Shown here piece after piece: positions 26,244 through 35,225 of a stretch of DNA of 64,000 nucleotides (position 1 is its first letter; each line of letters starts with the position of its first letter). The position numbers and the translations under genes are program-made. Below the pieces are notes generated by a model. That model had not been told where the DNA came from. It worked only from the letters and a program-made list of their open reading frames with translations, and ran no database searches. Source of the DNA: Nitrosospira sp. Is2 (GTDB lineage: Bacteria; Pseudomonadota; Gammaproteobacteria; Burkholderiales; Nitrosomonadaceae); NCBI RefSeq assembly GCF_033095785.1, contig NZ_CP137134.1:1612001-1676000 (forward strand), in the 5' to 3' direction.

Positions 26244-27227
26244 ATGCCGAGTTTCTTCAACTCTAAAAATAATACCGAGACCGCGGACTCCCCTTCCCAT
26301 TGGGCGGCAAGGGTAAGATCCGGACTCTCGCGCACCCGCCAAAACCTGGGTAAACACTTATCCGGTCTCTTCGGCAGCGGCAAAATCGACGAAGCCCTCT
26401 ACGAGGAGCTGGAAACCGTCCTGCTCATGGCCGACACTGGTGTGAGCTCGACCACTTGGCTGCTCGACGAACTGCGCAGGCAAGTCAAACGCAATGGACT
26501 GACCCAGGCGGCGCAACTCAAGGAAGCATTGCAGGAAGCACTCATCGCGCTGCTTGAACCCCTGTCGCTACCTCTTGAAACTGGGGCCAGCAAGCCTTTC
26601 ATCATTATGCTTGCGGGTGTGAACGGCGCCGGAAAAACAACATCCATTGGTAAACTTGCGCATCATTTTCAGCTACAGGGAAAAACCGTGCTGCTCGCGG
26701 CCGGCGACACTTTTCGGGCGGCTGCGCGCGAGCAGCTTATGGCGTGGGGCGAGCGTAATAATATCGCTGTGATTGCGCAGGAAAATACCGGGCAGCAAAA
26801 AGGGGATCCTGCCGCCGTTATATTCGATGCGGTCAACGCGGCGAAAGCTCGCGGGATCGATATCGTCCTCGCGGACACTGCCGGGCGGCTGGCAACGCAA
26901 TTGCATCTCATGGAAGAAATCAAGAAAGTGAAGCGGGTCATTGCCAAGGCAGAGCCGGGCGCGCCGCATGAATCGCTGCTGGTGCTCGATGCAAATACCG
27001 GCCAGAATGCCATTGCTCAGGTTCAAGCGTTCGATGATGCGCTTGGTTTGACCGGCCTCATCGTCACAAAGCTGGATGGCACTGCCAAAGGAGGGGTGAT
27101 CGCCGCTATCGCCAGGCAACGCCAGGACAAGCAGCCACTACCCATCCGCTTTATCGGGGTAGGCGAGGGCTTGGACGATTTGAGGCCGTTTGCTGCAAGG
27201 GAATTTGTGGAGGCGTTGTTTGATTGA
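26244..27227 (+). CDS. ftsY: Signal recognition particle receptor
   Basis: 327 residues. This GTPase docks the SRP-ribosome complex at the inner membrane. A short charged A region is followed by the N domain (about 35-110) and the G domain with GVNGAGKTTSIGKLA, DTFRAAAREQL, LADTAGR and TKLDGTAKGG. First gene of the ftsY-ftsE-ftsX-rpoH set, which is conserved in many proteobacteria. Confidence 0.97.
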   Translation: MPSFFNSKNNTETADSPSHWAARVRSGLSRTRQNLGKHLSGLFGSGKIDEALYEELETVLLMADTGVSSTTWLLDELRRQVKRNGLTQAAQLKEALQEALIALLEPLSLPLETGASKPFIIMLAGVNGAGKTTSIGKLAHHFQLQGKTVLLAAGDTFRAAAREQLMAWGERNNIAVIAQENTGQQKGDPAAVIFDAVNAAKARGIDIVLADTAGRLATQLHLMEEIKKVKRVIAKAEPGAPHESLLVLDANTGQNAIAQVQAFDDALGLTGLIVTKLDGTAKGGVIAAIARQRQDKQPLPIRFIGVGEGLDDLRPFAAREFVEALFD

Positions 27228-27254
27228 AAGCCCGGGCCATTATCGTAACAAAGA

Positions 27255-27908
27255 ATGATTAGCTTCAGTCAGGTCTACAAGCGTTACCCTAATGGCTTCG
27301 AAGCCCTCAAGAATGTTTCTTTTACCCTTGAGACAGGGGAGATGGGCCTGATCACGGGCCATTCGGGCGCAGGTAAGACGACATTGCTAAGACTTATTGC
27401 CGCCATCGAGCGTCCCACAACCGGCAGTATTATCGTCAACGGCCAGAACGTTAGCGCGCTCAAGAGTGGCGCAATTCCATTCCTGCGACGAAACCTCGGG
27501 CTTGTGTTTCAGGATCAGAAAATCCTGTTCGACCGCACTGTTTTTCAAAACGTATTGCTTCCACTGCAAATCAGCGGTTTTAGCTCAAGGGCGGCAACGG
27601 GACGGGTGCGTGCGGCGCTGGATAAAGTAGGTCTGCTGAACCGGGAAAAAGCACGTCCCATCACTCTTTCGGGAGGTGAGCAGCAACGCCTGTGCATTGC
27701 CCGCGCCATCGTCAACAGGCCATCAATACTCATCGCTGATGAGCCTACCAGTAACCTCGATCCGGATTATGCGAAAGACATCATGGACATGTTCGTATCA
27801 TTTAATCAGGTGGGCGTCACCGTCTTGATTGCAACCCATGACGTCCAGCTGCTCAGCAGTATGCAGCCCCACATCTTTAAGCTCAGTCACGGCGGGCTGG
27901 CGGCATGA
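27255..27908 (+). CDS. ftsE: Cell division ATP-binding protein
   Basis: 217 residues, an ABC ATPase that with FtsX activates septal cell-wall hydrolases. Walker A is GHSGAGKTTLL, the signature LSGGEQQR, and Walker B ILIADEPTSNLD. It overlaps ftsX by four bases (ATGA), so the two are translationally coupled. Confidence 0.97.
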   Translation: MISFSQVYKRYPNGFEALKNVSFTLETGEMGLITGHSGAGKTTLLRLIAAIERPTTGSIIVNGQNVSALKSGAIPFLRRNLGLVFQDQKILFDRTVFQNVLLPLQISGFSSRAATGRVRAALDKVGLLNREKARPITLSGGEQQRLCIARAIVNRPSILIADEPTSNLDPDYAKDIMDMFVSFNQVGVTVLIATHDVQLLSSMQPHIFKLSHGGLAA

Positions 27909-28813
27909 GCGTCTGGCTTTCTCATCATTTTTACGCTTTTGCAGTTGCAATAAAGCGCCTGGCGCGTGCGCCACTGGGCAGCCTGCTCAGCATTGCAGTC
28001 ATCGGGATCGCCTTCAGCCTTCCCGCAGGAATTTATGTGCTGCTGGAAAACCTTCATTCGCTCTCGGGGCAATTCTCCGCAACGCCTCAATTGAGCCTGT
28101 TTCTAAAGCTTGACGCAGACGGGGAGGCGGTAGCCGAAATAGAATCCCGCTTGAAGCAACACCCGGATGTCGCCAGTTTCAGGTTCATTCCCAAGAATAG
28201 CGCACTGGAGCAGCTCAAGCAAAGCTCAGAAATTGGTGATGTAATGGATGGCCTCGAGCGCAATCCTCTGCCGGATGCTTTTGTCCTAAGCGCCAAGAGC
28301 ATTGCTCCGGAGCGCCTGGAAGCGTTGCGCAAGGAACTGACGAAGCTGCCGCAGATCGAGCATGCCCAGCTCGACTCGGCCTGGGCGAAACGTCTGGACG
28401 CCTTGCTTAAGCTGGGGCGGGCGGGCGTACTGATGCTTGCCGCTTTGCTGAGCTTCTCGCTTGTGGCGGTGGCATTTAACACCATTCGGCTGCAAATAAT
28501 GACGATGCGGGATGAAATAGAAGTTTCCAAGTTGATTGGCGCAACCAAAGGCTTCATTCGCCGGCCTTTTCTGTATTTTGGCGCCATTCAGGGAGCGGTC
28601 GGCGGCGTGGCGGCGTGGCTCATTATTTCTTGGGGAATCTATCTCGCGGACGAGCAACTGAAAGACCTGATGGAACTCTACGAAGTGAATTTTCGCCTAT
28701 ACCATCTCTCACTTGAAGATAGTTTGAGCTTGTTGCTGTTTTCGGCGCTGCTGGGGTGGACTGGGGCGTGGTTGTCAGCTACAAATCAGTTGTGGCGCAT
28801 AGAACCTCGATAA
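27905..28813 (+). CDS. ftsX: Cell division permease-like protein
   Basis: 302 residues. Four transmembrane helices (about 20-45, 170-195, 222-245, 270-290) with a periplasmic domain between the first two, which contacts amidase activators in known systems. Partner of FtsE. Confidence 0.95.
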   Translation: MSVWLSHHFYAFAVAIKRLARAPLGSLLSIAVIGIAFSLPAGIYVLLENLHSLSGQFSATPQLSLFLKLDADGEAVAEIESRLKQHPDVASFRFIPKNSALEQLKQSSEIGDVMDGLERNPLPDAFVLSAKSIAPERLEALRKELTKLPQIEHAQLDSAWAKRLDALLKLGRAGVLMLAALLSFSLVAVAFNTIRLQIMTMRDEIEVSKLIGATKGFIRRPFLYFGAIQGAVGGVAAWLIISWGIYLADEQLKDLMELYEVNFRLYHLSLEDSLSLLLFSALLGWTGAWLSATNQLWRIEPR

Positions 28814-28856
28814 TTCATCAGCTTAAGAGCACTAAAGAGGGAACTTTCGTACGCTG

Positions 28857-28886
28857 TTGGCGCTCTCAGAGGAAAAGAATTAAACT
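28857..28886 (+). promoter_or_regulatory. Possible rpoH promoter
   Basis: TTGGCG (28857-28862), 18 bases, then TAAACT (28881-28886) resemble vegetative -35 and -10 boxes just before the rpoH ribosome site. Weak evidence; rpoH could also be read through from ftsX. Confidence 0.3.
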
Positions 28887-28909
28887 TTGCTAAAAACTAA
28901 GGAGGTTAC

Positions 28910-29758
28910 ATGACTTTTGCTCTAGCCGTACCCTCAGCAAGCGGCAGCATTGAAAGCTACATTCAGTCCGTTAATGGCTTTCGCATTCTTTCTCAGGAAG
29001 AAGAAATCCGTCTGGCGCGTTCGCTGAGAGATGAAGAAAATATCGACGCGGCTCGTCAGCTGGTGCTGTCACACTTGCGTGTGGTAGTGGCCATTGCACG
29101 CGGTTATAAAGGTTATGGCCTGCCCCAGGCCGACTTGATACAGGAAGGCAATATCGGGTTGATGAAAGCAGTCAAACGCTATGATCCCGAGCGTGGGGTG
29201 AGACTCGTCTCATTTGCGGTACATTGGATCAAGGCGGAAATCCACGAATTCATACTTCGGAACTGGCGACTGGTGAAGATTGCCACAACCAAGGCCCAGC
29301 GAAAACTATTCTTCAATCTTCGGAGTATGAAGCCGGTTCTCGATACCATGAATCCCGACGAAGTCAATGCCATTGCGAGGCAGTTGGGGGTCAAGGCCGA
29401 AGAAGTCGTAGAAATGGAGACGCGGTTTAGCGGCCGTGACATCTCGCTCGAACCGATGTCCGATGACGACGAGGACGATACATTCAGCCCGATCGCCTAT
29501 CTCACCGATGGCTCGGAACCCCAGCAACAGCTGGAAACAGAAGAGACCCGGCGAGTGCGAGGAGAAGGACTGGAACGCGCGCTCGCAAGCCTCGACTCGC
29601 GCAGCCGTCGCATTATCGAAGCTCGCTGGCTGCGGGAAAAAGACACCGCCACACTCCACGACCTTGCTGACGAGTTGGGCGTTTCGGCTGAGCGTATCCG
29701 ACAGATTGAAGTCAAAGCGATGCAAAAAATGCGGACAGCCATGGGGTCGATTGCATAG
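28910..29758 (+). CDS. rpoH: Heat-shock sigma factor sigma-32
   Basis: 282 residues. It directs RNA polymerase to chaperone and protease genes. Region 2 is complete (LVLSHLRVVVAIARGYKGYGLPQADLIQEGNIGLMKAVKRYDPERG), with the sigma-32 box QRKLFFNLRSMK, and region 4 ends with an HTH (LADELGVSAERIRQIEVKAMQKMR). A strong AAGGAGGT stands six bases before the ATG. It follows ftsX, the standard location. Confidence 0.97.
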   Translation: MTFALAVPSASGSIESYIQSVNGFRILSQEEEIRLARSLRDEENIDAARQLVLSHLRVVVAIARGYKGYGLPQADLIQEGNIGLMKAVKRYDPERGVRLVSFAVHWIKAEIHEFILRNWRLVKIATTKAQRKLFFNLRSMKPVLDTMNPDEVNAIARQLGVKAEEVVEMETRFSGRDISLEPMSDDDEDDTFSPIAYLTDGSEPQQQLETEETRRVRGEGLERALASLDSRSRRIIEARWLREKDTATLHDLADELGVSAERIRQIEVKAMQKMRTAMGSIA

Positions 29759-29883
29759 GAGCGATGGGGACTGCCCCGAATATTAAGTCTTGCGGATGAT
29801 CGTAAAGAAAATCGCGGTTTTGACTTTGCCAAGCTGTTATACGGTAGCGTAACTTCGCAATTTATCCATACGGAGCCGCGATA

Positions 29884-30132
29884 TCAGGTTGGGTTGCTTT
29901 CATTCCACTGCTCAGGGGTCAGGGTTTTCATGGAAAGCGCATGGATTTCCTGCTTCATCCTGTCGCCAAGGGCGCCATAAACCATCTGGTGCTGGCGCAC
30001 CATATTCTTTCCGCGGAATTCAGCGCTCACGATAACTGCGCTGAAATGATAACCGTCGTCTCCCTCAACGTGCACCAGTTCACACGGCATGCCCGCCTCA
30101 ATCTGACTTTTTATGCTCTCTGCTGTAACCAT
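29884..30132 (-). CDS. BolA family protein, IbaG-like
   Basis: 82 residues from the inner ATG at 30132 (VTAESIKSQIEAG), which matches the family length; an ATG nine codons earlier is in frame. It has the BolA fold pattern with the invariant His in FRGKNMVRQHQMVY and the loop Cys (MPCELVHVEGDDGYHFSAVIVS). IbaG-type proteins bind Fe-S clusters with monothiol glutaredoxins. It sits downstream of the mla and ABC-2 genes, as in many beta- and gammaproteobacteria. Confidence 0.9.
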   Translation of the reverse strand: MVTAESIKSQIEAGMPCELVHVEGDDGYHFSAVIVSAEFRGKNMVRQHQMVYGALGDRMKQEIHALSMKTLTPEQWNESNPT

Positions 30133-30204
30133 TCTTCGCCCTGTAATCAAGTCATCCAAGAAACCTCTGAATAAATCCTTCAGGGACCCTTGGTCAGAGG
30201 TCCT

Positions 30205-30960
30205 CTAATGCCGAATCTTGTATCCGCTCTTCAGCATCTTCAACGTCACCCATGATACCGCTATAAAGCACATCGCTACAATCCCGAGGCTGATATAGGG
30301 CGAGATATCCGAGGCATTAAAAAAACCATAGCGGAAACCGTCGATCATATAGAAAAACGGATTCAAGTGAGACAACTGCTGCCAGAAAGGCGGTAGTGAA
30401 TGAAGGGAATAGAATACGCCCGATAAAAAAGTCAGCGGGAGGATGACAAAGTTTTGAAATGCCGCCAGCTGATCGAATTTGTCCGCCCAGATGCCCGCGA
30501 TAATCCCAACTGCACCCAGCAACGCGCTTCCTACCAGGGCGAATAGAAATACCCATGGAAATGAGGCTATAGGGATATCAAAAAACCCAGTTGTAACGAT
30601 ATATACCCCCAACCCAACCGCGAGTCCGCGCGCAACTGAAGCCAATACATAGGCGAAAAAGATCTCCCGGTAGGAAAGCGGCGACAATAAAACAAAAACC
30701 AGGTTACCCGTGATCTTCGACTGGATGAGGCTGGATGACGAGTTGGCGAAGGCATTCTGCAATATCGCCATCATGACCAGTCCCGGAATCAGAAAGACCG
30801 CATATGCTACGCCGGGGAATGCCTCCACGTGCGCTTCAAGCACGTGCGAGAAAATCATGAGATAAAGCAGCGTGGACACCATGGGTGCAAATACCGTTTG
30901 AAACCCAACCTTCCAGAATCGCAGCAACTCTTTATGCAGCAGAGTAAGAAACCCGGTCAT
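30205..30960 (-). CDS. ABC-2 type transport permease, YadH-like
   Basis: 251 residues with six hydrophobic segments and the ABC-2 pattern (FLIPGLVMMAILQNAF, then LPLTFLSGVFYSLHSLPPFWQQLSHLNP). It overlaps the ATPase gene by four bases and forms an exporter with it. The substrate is unknown. Found next to mla genes in related genomes. Confidence 0.92.
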   Translation of the reverse strand: MTGFLTLLHKELLRFWKVGFQTVFAPMVSTLLYLMIFSHVLEAHVEAFPGVAYAVFLIPGLVMMAILQNAFANSSSSLIQSKITGNLVFVLLSPLSYREIFFAYVLASVARGLAVGLGVYIVTTGFFDIPIASFPWVFLFALVGSALLGAVGIIAGIWADKFDQLAAFQNFVILPLTFLSGVFYSLHSLPPFWQQLSHLNPFFYMIDGFRYGFFNASDISPYISLGIVAMCFIAVSWVTLKMLKSGYKIRH

Positions 30961-31883
30961 GGCGCCAAAGCTGCGGAGGGCTTGGTGCCGGGGCCGGTGA
31001 TGTTCACGAATACCTCTTCGAGATCAGGTTGCAGAATCTCCATTTCCAGAATGCACGTTTTTGCCAGACGCAAGGCGGCCAATACGTCTTCGATCTGCGA
31101 ATAGCCCTTGAGTGCCAGAATGTGAAATCCATCATCCTGCTGACTTGCCAGGGGCTGCAGCGTAGGCGGCAGTATGTCCGGCGATAACCGCAGACGCACG
31201 GAGCACCCGGAGATGCTGGCGATGAGATTCCTGATACTGTCGAGAGCCACGACCCGCCCTTGCTTCAGCATCGCCACCCGGTTACACAGTGCTTCAGCCT
31301 CATCTAGATAATGAGTGGTGAGTACTATCGTGTGACCGTCGCGGTTCAATTGCCTGATAAAACGCCAGAGTCCCTGGCGCAGTTCCACGTCTACCCCCGC
31401 AGTCGGTTCGTCAAGCACGATTACCGGTGGTTTATGAACCAGCGACTGAGCCACCAGGACACGTCGTTTCATGCCGCCCGACAGTGCACGCATGTTGGCA
31501 TCCGCCTTGCTGACAAGATCGAGATGGTGGAGTATCTCCTCTATCCACTTCCCATTATTTTTCAGGCCGTAGTACCCGGATTGAATGGCGAGTGTTTCAC
31601 GGACAGTAAAGAACGGATCGTACACCAACTCCTGGGGTACGACGCCCAGCATGCGGCGAGCTTGACGATAATGCATAACAACATCGTGTCCCATGACGCT
31701 GACGCTGCCGCTGCTCGCGAGGGTCAACCCGGCAATGATATTGATAAGCGTGGTTTTACCGGCACCGTTGGGGCCGAGCAGGGCAAAAAACTCGCCTGCT
31801 TCTATTTCGAGGTCTACACCCCCCAAAGCAGGAAAATTGCCAAAGCGCTTGTGCAGCTGTTTGACTTCGATTGCCAGTGCCAT
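30957..31883 (-). CDS. ABC transporter ATP-binding protein, YadG-like
   Basis: 308 residues from the ATG at 31883 (MALAIEVKQLHKRFG); the frame is open 61 codons further but the extra part runs towards mlaB and has no family similarity. Walker A GPNGAGKTTLI, signature LSGGMKRRV and Walker B VIVLDEPTAGVD are present. Partner of the YadH-like permease. Confidence 0.93.
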   Translation of the reverse strand: MALAIEVKQLHKRFGNFPALGGVDLEIEAGEFFALLGPNGAGKTTLINIIAGLTLASSGSVSVMGHDVVMHYRQARRMLGVVPQELVYDPFFTVRETLAIQSGYYGLKNNGKWIEEILHHLDLVSKADANMRALSGGMKRRVLVAQSLVHKPPVIVLDEPTAGVDVELRQGLWRFIRQLNRDGHTIVLTTHYLDEAEALCNRVAMLKQGRVVALDSIRNLIASISGCSVRLRLSPDILPPTLQPLASQQDDGFHILALKGYSQIEDVLAALRLAKTCILEMEILQPDLEEVFVNITGPGTKPSAALAP

Positions 31884-31987
31884 TGAGGACGCAGGATTAT
31901 GGAAGATGCGGCGGGTCAGGTGCTTGCCACCACCCGCGAGCTGGGAGAACCCCGCGTGCGAGCACGCGCTTGAGCTTTTGCGGGCGT

Positions 31988-32281
31988 TTATGCCAAATGA
32001 ACCAGGTCCGCAACCCCGTACAGGCGAACAAGGCTTTGCAGTTTTGGCGGCATATTTGTAAAACACATCCGGCGTCCGCTGCGGTTAGCCTCGCGCTGCC
32101 ATTCCAATAACATACTGACGGCCGACGAGTCCACTTCGGTTACTCCCCCAAGGTCAACCACTTGGTTATCGCCGTTAAATAGGGCGGCGCCCCGCGCAAC
32201 CATCCCGACAATAGTATCGATCGTGGCCGCTCCCTCGACACTCAGCTCGCCGCCCTCGCCTAAAACCACGTCAGCGCTCAT
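31988..32281 (-). CDS. mlaB: STAS-domain protein of the Mla lipid transporter
   Basis: 97 residues with a STAS fold (VVDLGGVTEVDSSAVSMLLEW, the site of the conserved Ser). MlaB binds the MlaF ATPase and regulates the MlaFEDB complex. It follows mlaC by one base. Confidence 0.9.
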   Translation of the reverse strand: MSADVVLGEGGELSVEGAATIDTIVGMVARGAALFNGDNQVVDLGGVTEVDSSAVSMLLEWQREANRSGRRMCFTNMPPKLQSLVRLYGVADLVHLA

Positions 32282-32282
32282 G

Positions 32283-32924
32283 TTATTGGGCTAGTGCCGC
32301 CTTCTTATCGGATGCAACTAGAGAGCGATTTTTTTCTGCCAAGGTCTTGAGGAGCTTTTCCACGCCCCCCTCACGCACCTGGTTATTGAAGGTGCTTCGG
32401 TAATTTGTCACCAGACTTACTCCGGCAACCGTCACATCGTATACCTTCCACCCGTCACCGGTTTTTTCCATGCTGTAGTCGATGGGAACCGGTTCCTGAC
32501 CCTGATCTTGTATTACCCTGGTTTTTACGGTGGTATCGGTCTCCCCTCCCTTGTTTTTCAGGGGTTCAACCTTGATAGTGGCGTCGCTATAGGAAGAAAG
32601 CGCGTTGGAATATGTGCGGACGAGGAGCGTTCTGAACTCTTTCACAAGCTCCTGTTGCTGGTCGGGCGCGGCCTTGGACCAGTTCTTGCCCATCGCCAGA
32701 CGGGTCATACGGTTAAAGTTGAAGTGCGGCAAAATCTTCGCTTCCACCAGATCAAGAATTTTCGCTTTATTGCCTCCGCGAATATCCTTATCCTGCCTCA
32801 CGATTGCAAGCACCTCCTGGGCCGTATTGTCCACCAGTGTATCCGGACTGGTTTCGACCGCCCACGCCGGGACCGCCAGCAACCATGCAGAAAGCATTAG
32901 AGGGATACCAAGATTTTTTTTCAT
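32283..32924 (-). CDS. mlaC: Periplasmic phospholipid carrier
   Basis: 213 residues with a signal peptide (LLAVPAWAVE). It belongs to the Ttg2/MlaC family (VEAKILPHFNFNRMTRLAMGKNW, then VPIDYSMEKTGDGWKVYDVTVAGVSLVTNYR). It ferries phospholipids between outer-membrane MlaA and inner-membrane MlaFEDB. Confidence 0.94.
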   Translation of the reverse strand: MKKNLGIPLMLSAWLLAVPAWAVETSPDTLVDNTAQEVLAIVRQDKDIRGGNKAKILDLVEAKILPHFNFNRMTRLAMGKNWSKAAPDQQQELVKEFRTLLVRTYSNALSSYSDATIKVEPLKNKGGETDTTVKTRVIQDQGQEPVPIDYSMEKTGDGWKVYDVTVAGVSLVTNYRSTFNNQVREGGVEKLLKTLAEKNRSLVASDKKAALAQ

Positions 32925-32985
32925 AAGTTCCTCGCTTAAAATTTACTTAGACCAAAGATTGAATCTGCCCAGCTGAAAACCCTCG

Positions 32986-33471
32986 TCAGTCTGCCTCGGC
33001 CTTTTCCTTCCCGTCGCTCTCGGACGCCTTGTTGAACAGGAATCGTCCAATCATCTCTTCCAAAACCAGCGCAGAATTGGTTTTCATGATCTTGTCACCA
33101 CTCTTCAGCACTGCCTCGTCACCCCCCGCTGCGAGCCCGATGTATTGCTCGCCTATGAGGCCGGACGTCAGGATACTCGCGAAAGTGTCCTTTGGAAACT
33201 GGTAACGGCTATCGATGTTCATGATCACCTGGGCATCGAAAGTTTGCGTGCTGAACTGTATATCCGTCACGCGCCCAACTACTACCCCTGCACTTTTTAC
33301 CGGCGCCCTGACTTTCAAGCCGCCGATATTTTCGAAACTTCCCGTCACGGTATAGCTGTCATCCGCGCTGTAAGTTCCCAGATTTCCCACCTTGAAAGCC
33401 AATACCAGCAATGCGCCGATTCCGGCTATGACAAACATTCCCACCCATAAATCCATTGTTGTTCGCTGCAT
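32986..33471 (-). CDS. mlaD: MCE-domain protein of the Mla transporter
   Basis: 161 residues with one N-terminal membrane anchor (LWVGMFVIAGIGALLVLAF) and an MCE domain (VTGSFENIGGLKVRAPVKSAGVVVGRV). It forms the hexameric periplasmic ring on MlaE. Its start overlaps the mlaE stop by one base. Confidence 0.95.
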   Translation of the reverse strand: MQRTTMDLWVGMFVIAGIGALLVLAFKVGNLGTYSADDSYTVTGSFENIGGLKVRAPVKSAGVVVGRVTDIQFSTQTFDAQVIMNIDSRYQFPKDTFASILTSGLIGEQYIGLAAGGDEAVLKSGDKIMKTNSALVLEEMIGRFLFNKASESDGKEKAEAD

Positions 33472-34268
33472 CAGCTCATTCCCCTGAACATGAATGAGGT
33501 CAAAACAAAATCGAGACCGAGAATCGCCAGCGAGGAAGTCACGACGGTACGCGTGGTAGCGCCCGATACCCCCTCCGCCGTGGGTGACGCATCATAGCCT
33601 TCAAATACCGCTATTGCAGTTACCGCCACGCCGAAAACGCAGGTCTTTATGACGCCATTGACGATGTCATAACGGAAATCCACTGCATTTTGCATTTGCG
33701 ACCAAAAAGACCCGTCGTCCACCCCAATAAGAACTACCGCTACCAGATAACCGCCGAATATGCCGATCGCGGAAAACAATGCCGCCAGAAACGGCATCGA
33801 GATCACTCCAGCCCAGAACCGTGGAGCGACTACGCGCGCAATAGGATCGACTGCCATCATCTCCATCGCCGCCAGTTGCTCGGTCGCTTTCATCAGGCCG
33901 ATTTCCGCGGTAATTGCTGATCCGGCGCGGCTGGCAAATAGTAGCGCCGCCACCACCGGCCCCAGCTCGCGTAATAGCGACAATGCCACCATTGTGCCCA
34001 CGGCCGATTCGGCGCCATATCTCTGCAATGTCTCGTAGCCCTGTAAGCCGAGGACCATGCCAACGAATAACCCCGATACGATAATAATGATTAACGACAG
34101 TACGCCCGTGAAGTATATCTCGCGGATGATCAGGCCGAAACGCCGCAGGCTGGTGCCGGATTTCAGCAGTGTCAGCAGGAAAAAGCGGCTGGCATAACCC
34201 AGTCGCCAAATACTGTCGATTACGCGATGACCGACCCCGCGGATCCCGACAACAATGCGTCTAGGCAA
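33471..34268 (-). CDS. mlaE: Permease of the Mla transporter
   Basis: 265 residues with five to six transmembrane segments and the family signature of MlaE permeases (GLVVGMVLGLQGYETLQRYGAE-like region; RELGPVVAALLFASRAGSAI; MKATEQLAAMEMM). Its start overlaps the end of mlaF by eight bases. Confidence 0.95.
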   Translation of the reverse strand: MPRRIVVGIRGVGHRVIDSIWRLGYASRFFLLTLLKSGTSLRRFGLIIREIYFTGVLSLIIIIVSGLFVGMVLGLQGYETLQRYGAESAVGTMVALSLLRELGPVVAALLFASRAGSAITAEIGLMKATEQLAAMEMMAVDPIARVVAPRFWAGVISMPFLAALFSAIGIFGGYLVAVVLIGVDDGSFWSQMQNAVDFRYDIVNGVIKTCVFGVAVTAIAVFEGYDASPTAEGVSGATTRTVVTSSLAILGLDFVLTSFMFRGMS

Positions 34269-35073
34269 AACCGTTCTCCAGTCTCAGATCACTCGCATAT
34301 GCCGGGGCCGGGTAGTGGAATGTAACGGGTCCGTCTTCTTCACCATGCACGAACTGATGCACGAACGGCGCAACTGACTCGCGCACTTCCGCCGGGGCGC
34401 CATGTGCCGCAATCACGCCATCGGAAATGAAATACACATAATCCACGATTTTCAGGGACTCCTGCACATCGTGCGTGACGACGATCGAGGTCATGCCCAA
34501 TGCATCCGTCAGGCGGCGGATCAAATTACCGATGACTGTGAGCGAGATCGGGTCCAGCCCGGTGAAAGGCTCATCATACATGATGAGGACCGGATCGAGC
34601 GCAATGGAGCGCGCCAGCGCCACCCGCCTCGCCATTCCTCCGGAAAGTTGCGCGGGCATCAAGTCGTGCGCGCCGCGCAGGCCGACAGCCTGCAGTTTCA
34701 TCAGGACCAGGTCGCGGATCATGGATTCCGGCAGATTAGTATGTTCCCGCATTTGAAACGCGACGTTATCGAATACGGACAGATCAGTAAATAACGCGCC
34801 GAACTGGAACAGCATGCTCATTTTCCGGCGCATGTGGAAAAGCTCGTCCCGCGTCTGCTCATGCACGACCTTACCGGCGAACTTGACATATCCCGAAGAG
34901 GGCCGAACCGCCCCGCCGATGAGGCGCAACAAAGTAGTCTTGCCGCTGCCGCTGCCGCCCATGATGGCTATGACCTGGCCGCGGTGCATGTCCATGTCGA
35001 TCCCCTTGAGAATCGGACGCTCTCCGTAGGAAAAGGTCACGTCCCTGATTTCAATTAAAGCGTCGGGTGCCAT
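34261..35073 (-). CDS. mlaF: ATPase of the Mla transporter
   Basis: 270 residues. ABC ATPase with Walker A GGSGSGKTTLL, signature LSGGMARRV and Walker B IMYDEPFTGLD. First gene of mlaFEDCB, which maintains outer-membrane lipid asymmetry. No mlaA (vacJ) lies within this cluster. Confidence 0.95.
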   Translation of the reverse strand: MAPDALIEIRDVTFSYGERPILKGIDMDMHRGQVIAIMGGSGSGKTTLLRLIGGAVRPSSGYVKFAGKVVHEQTRDELFHMRRKMSMLFQFGALFTDLSVFDNVAFQMREHTNLPESMIRDLVLMKLQAVGLRGAHDLMPAQLSGGMARRVALARSIALDPVLIMYDEPFTGLDPISLTVIGNLIRRLTDALGMTSIVVTHDVQESLKIVDYVYFISDGVIAAHGAPAEVRESVAPFVHQFVHGEEDGPVTFHYPAPAYASDLRLENGFA

Positions 35074-35225
35074 TCTGGAAAGAGAATGCGTCGTTCGGGG
35101 ATGTCGATTTTAATCTAAATGCGCATGCAGCACATAATTCTATCGCGAGCGGAGACGGCGTTAATCCCTTTGAAGAGGTAGAAATTGCTGTGCCCCAGTC
35201 TGCGTCTTTTACCTGCCAAGATCGA

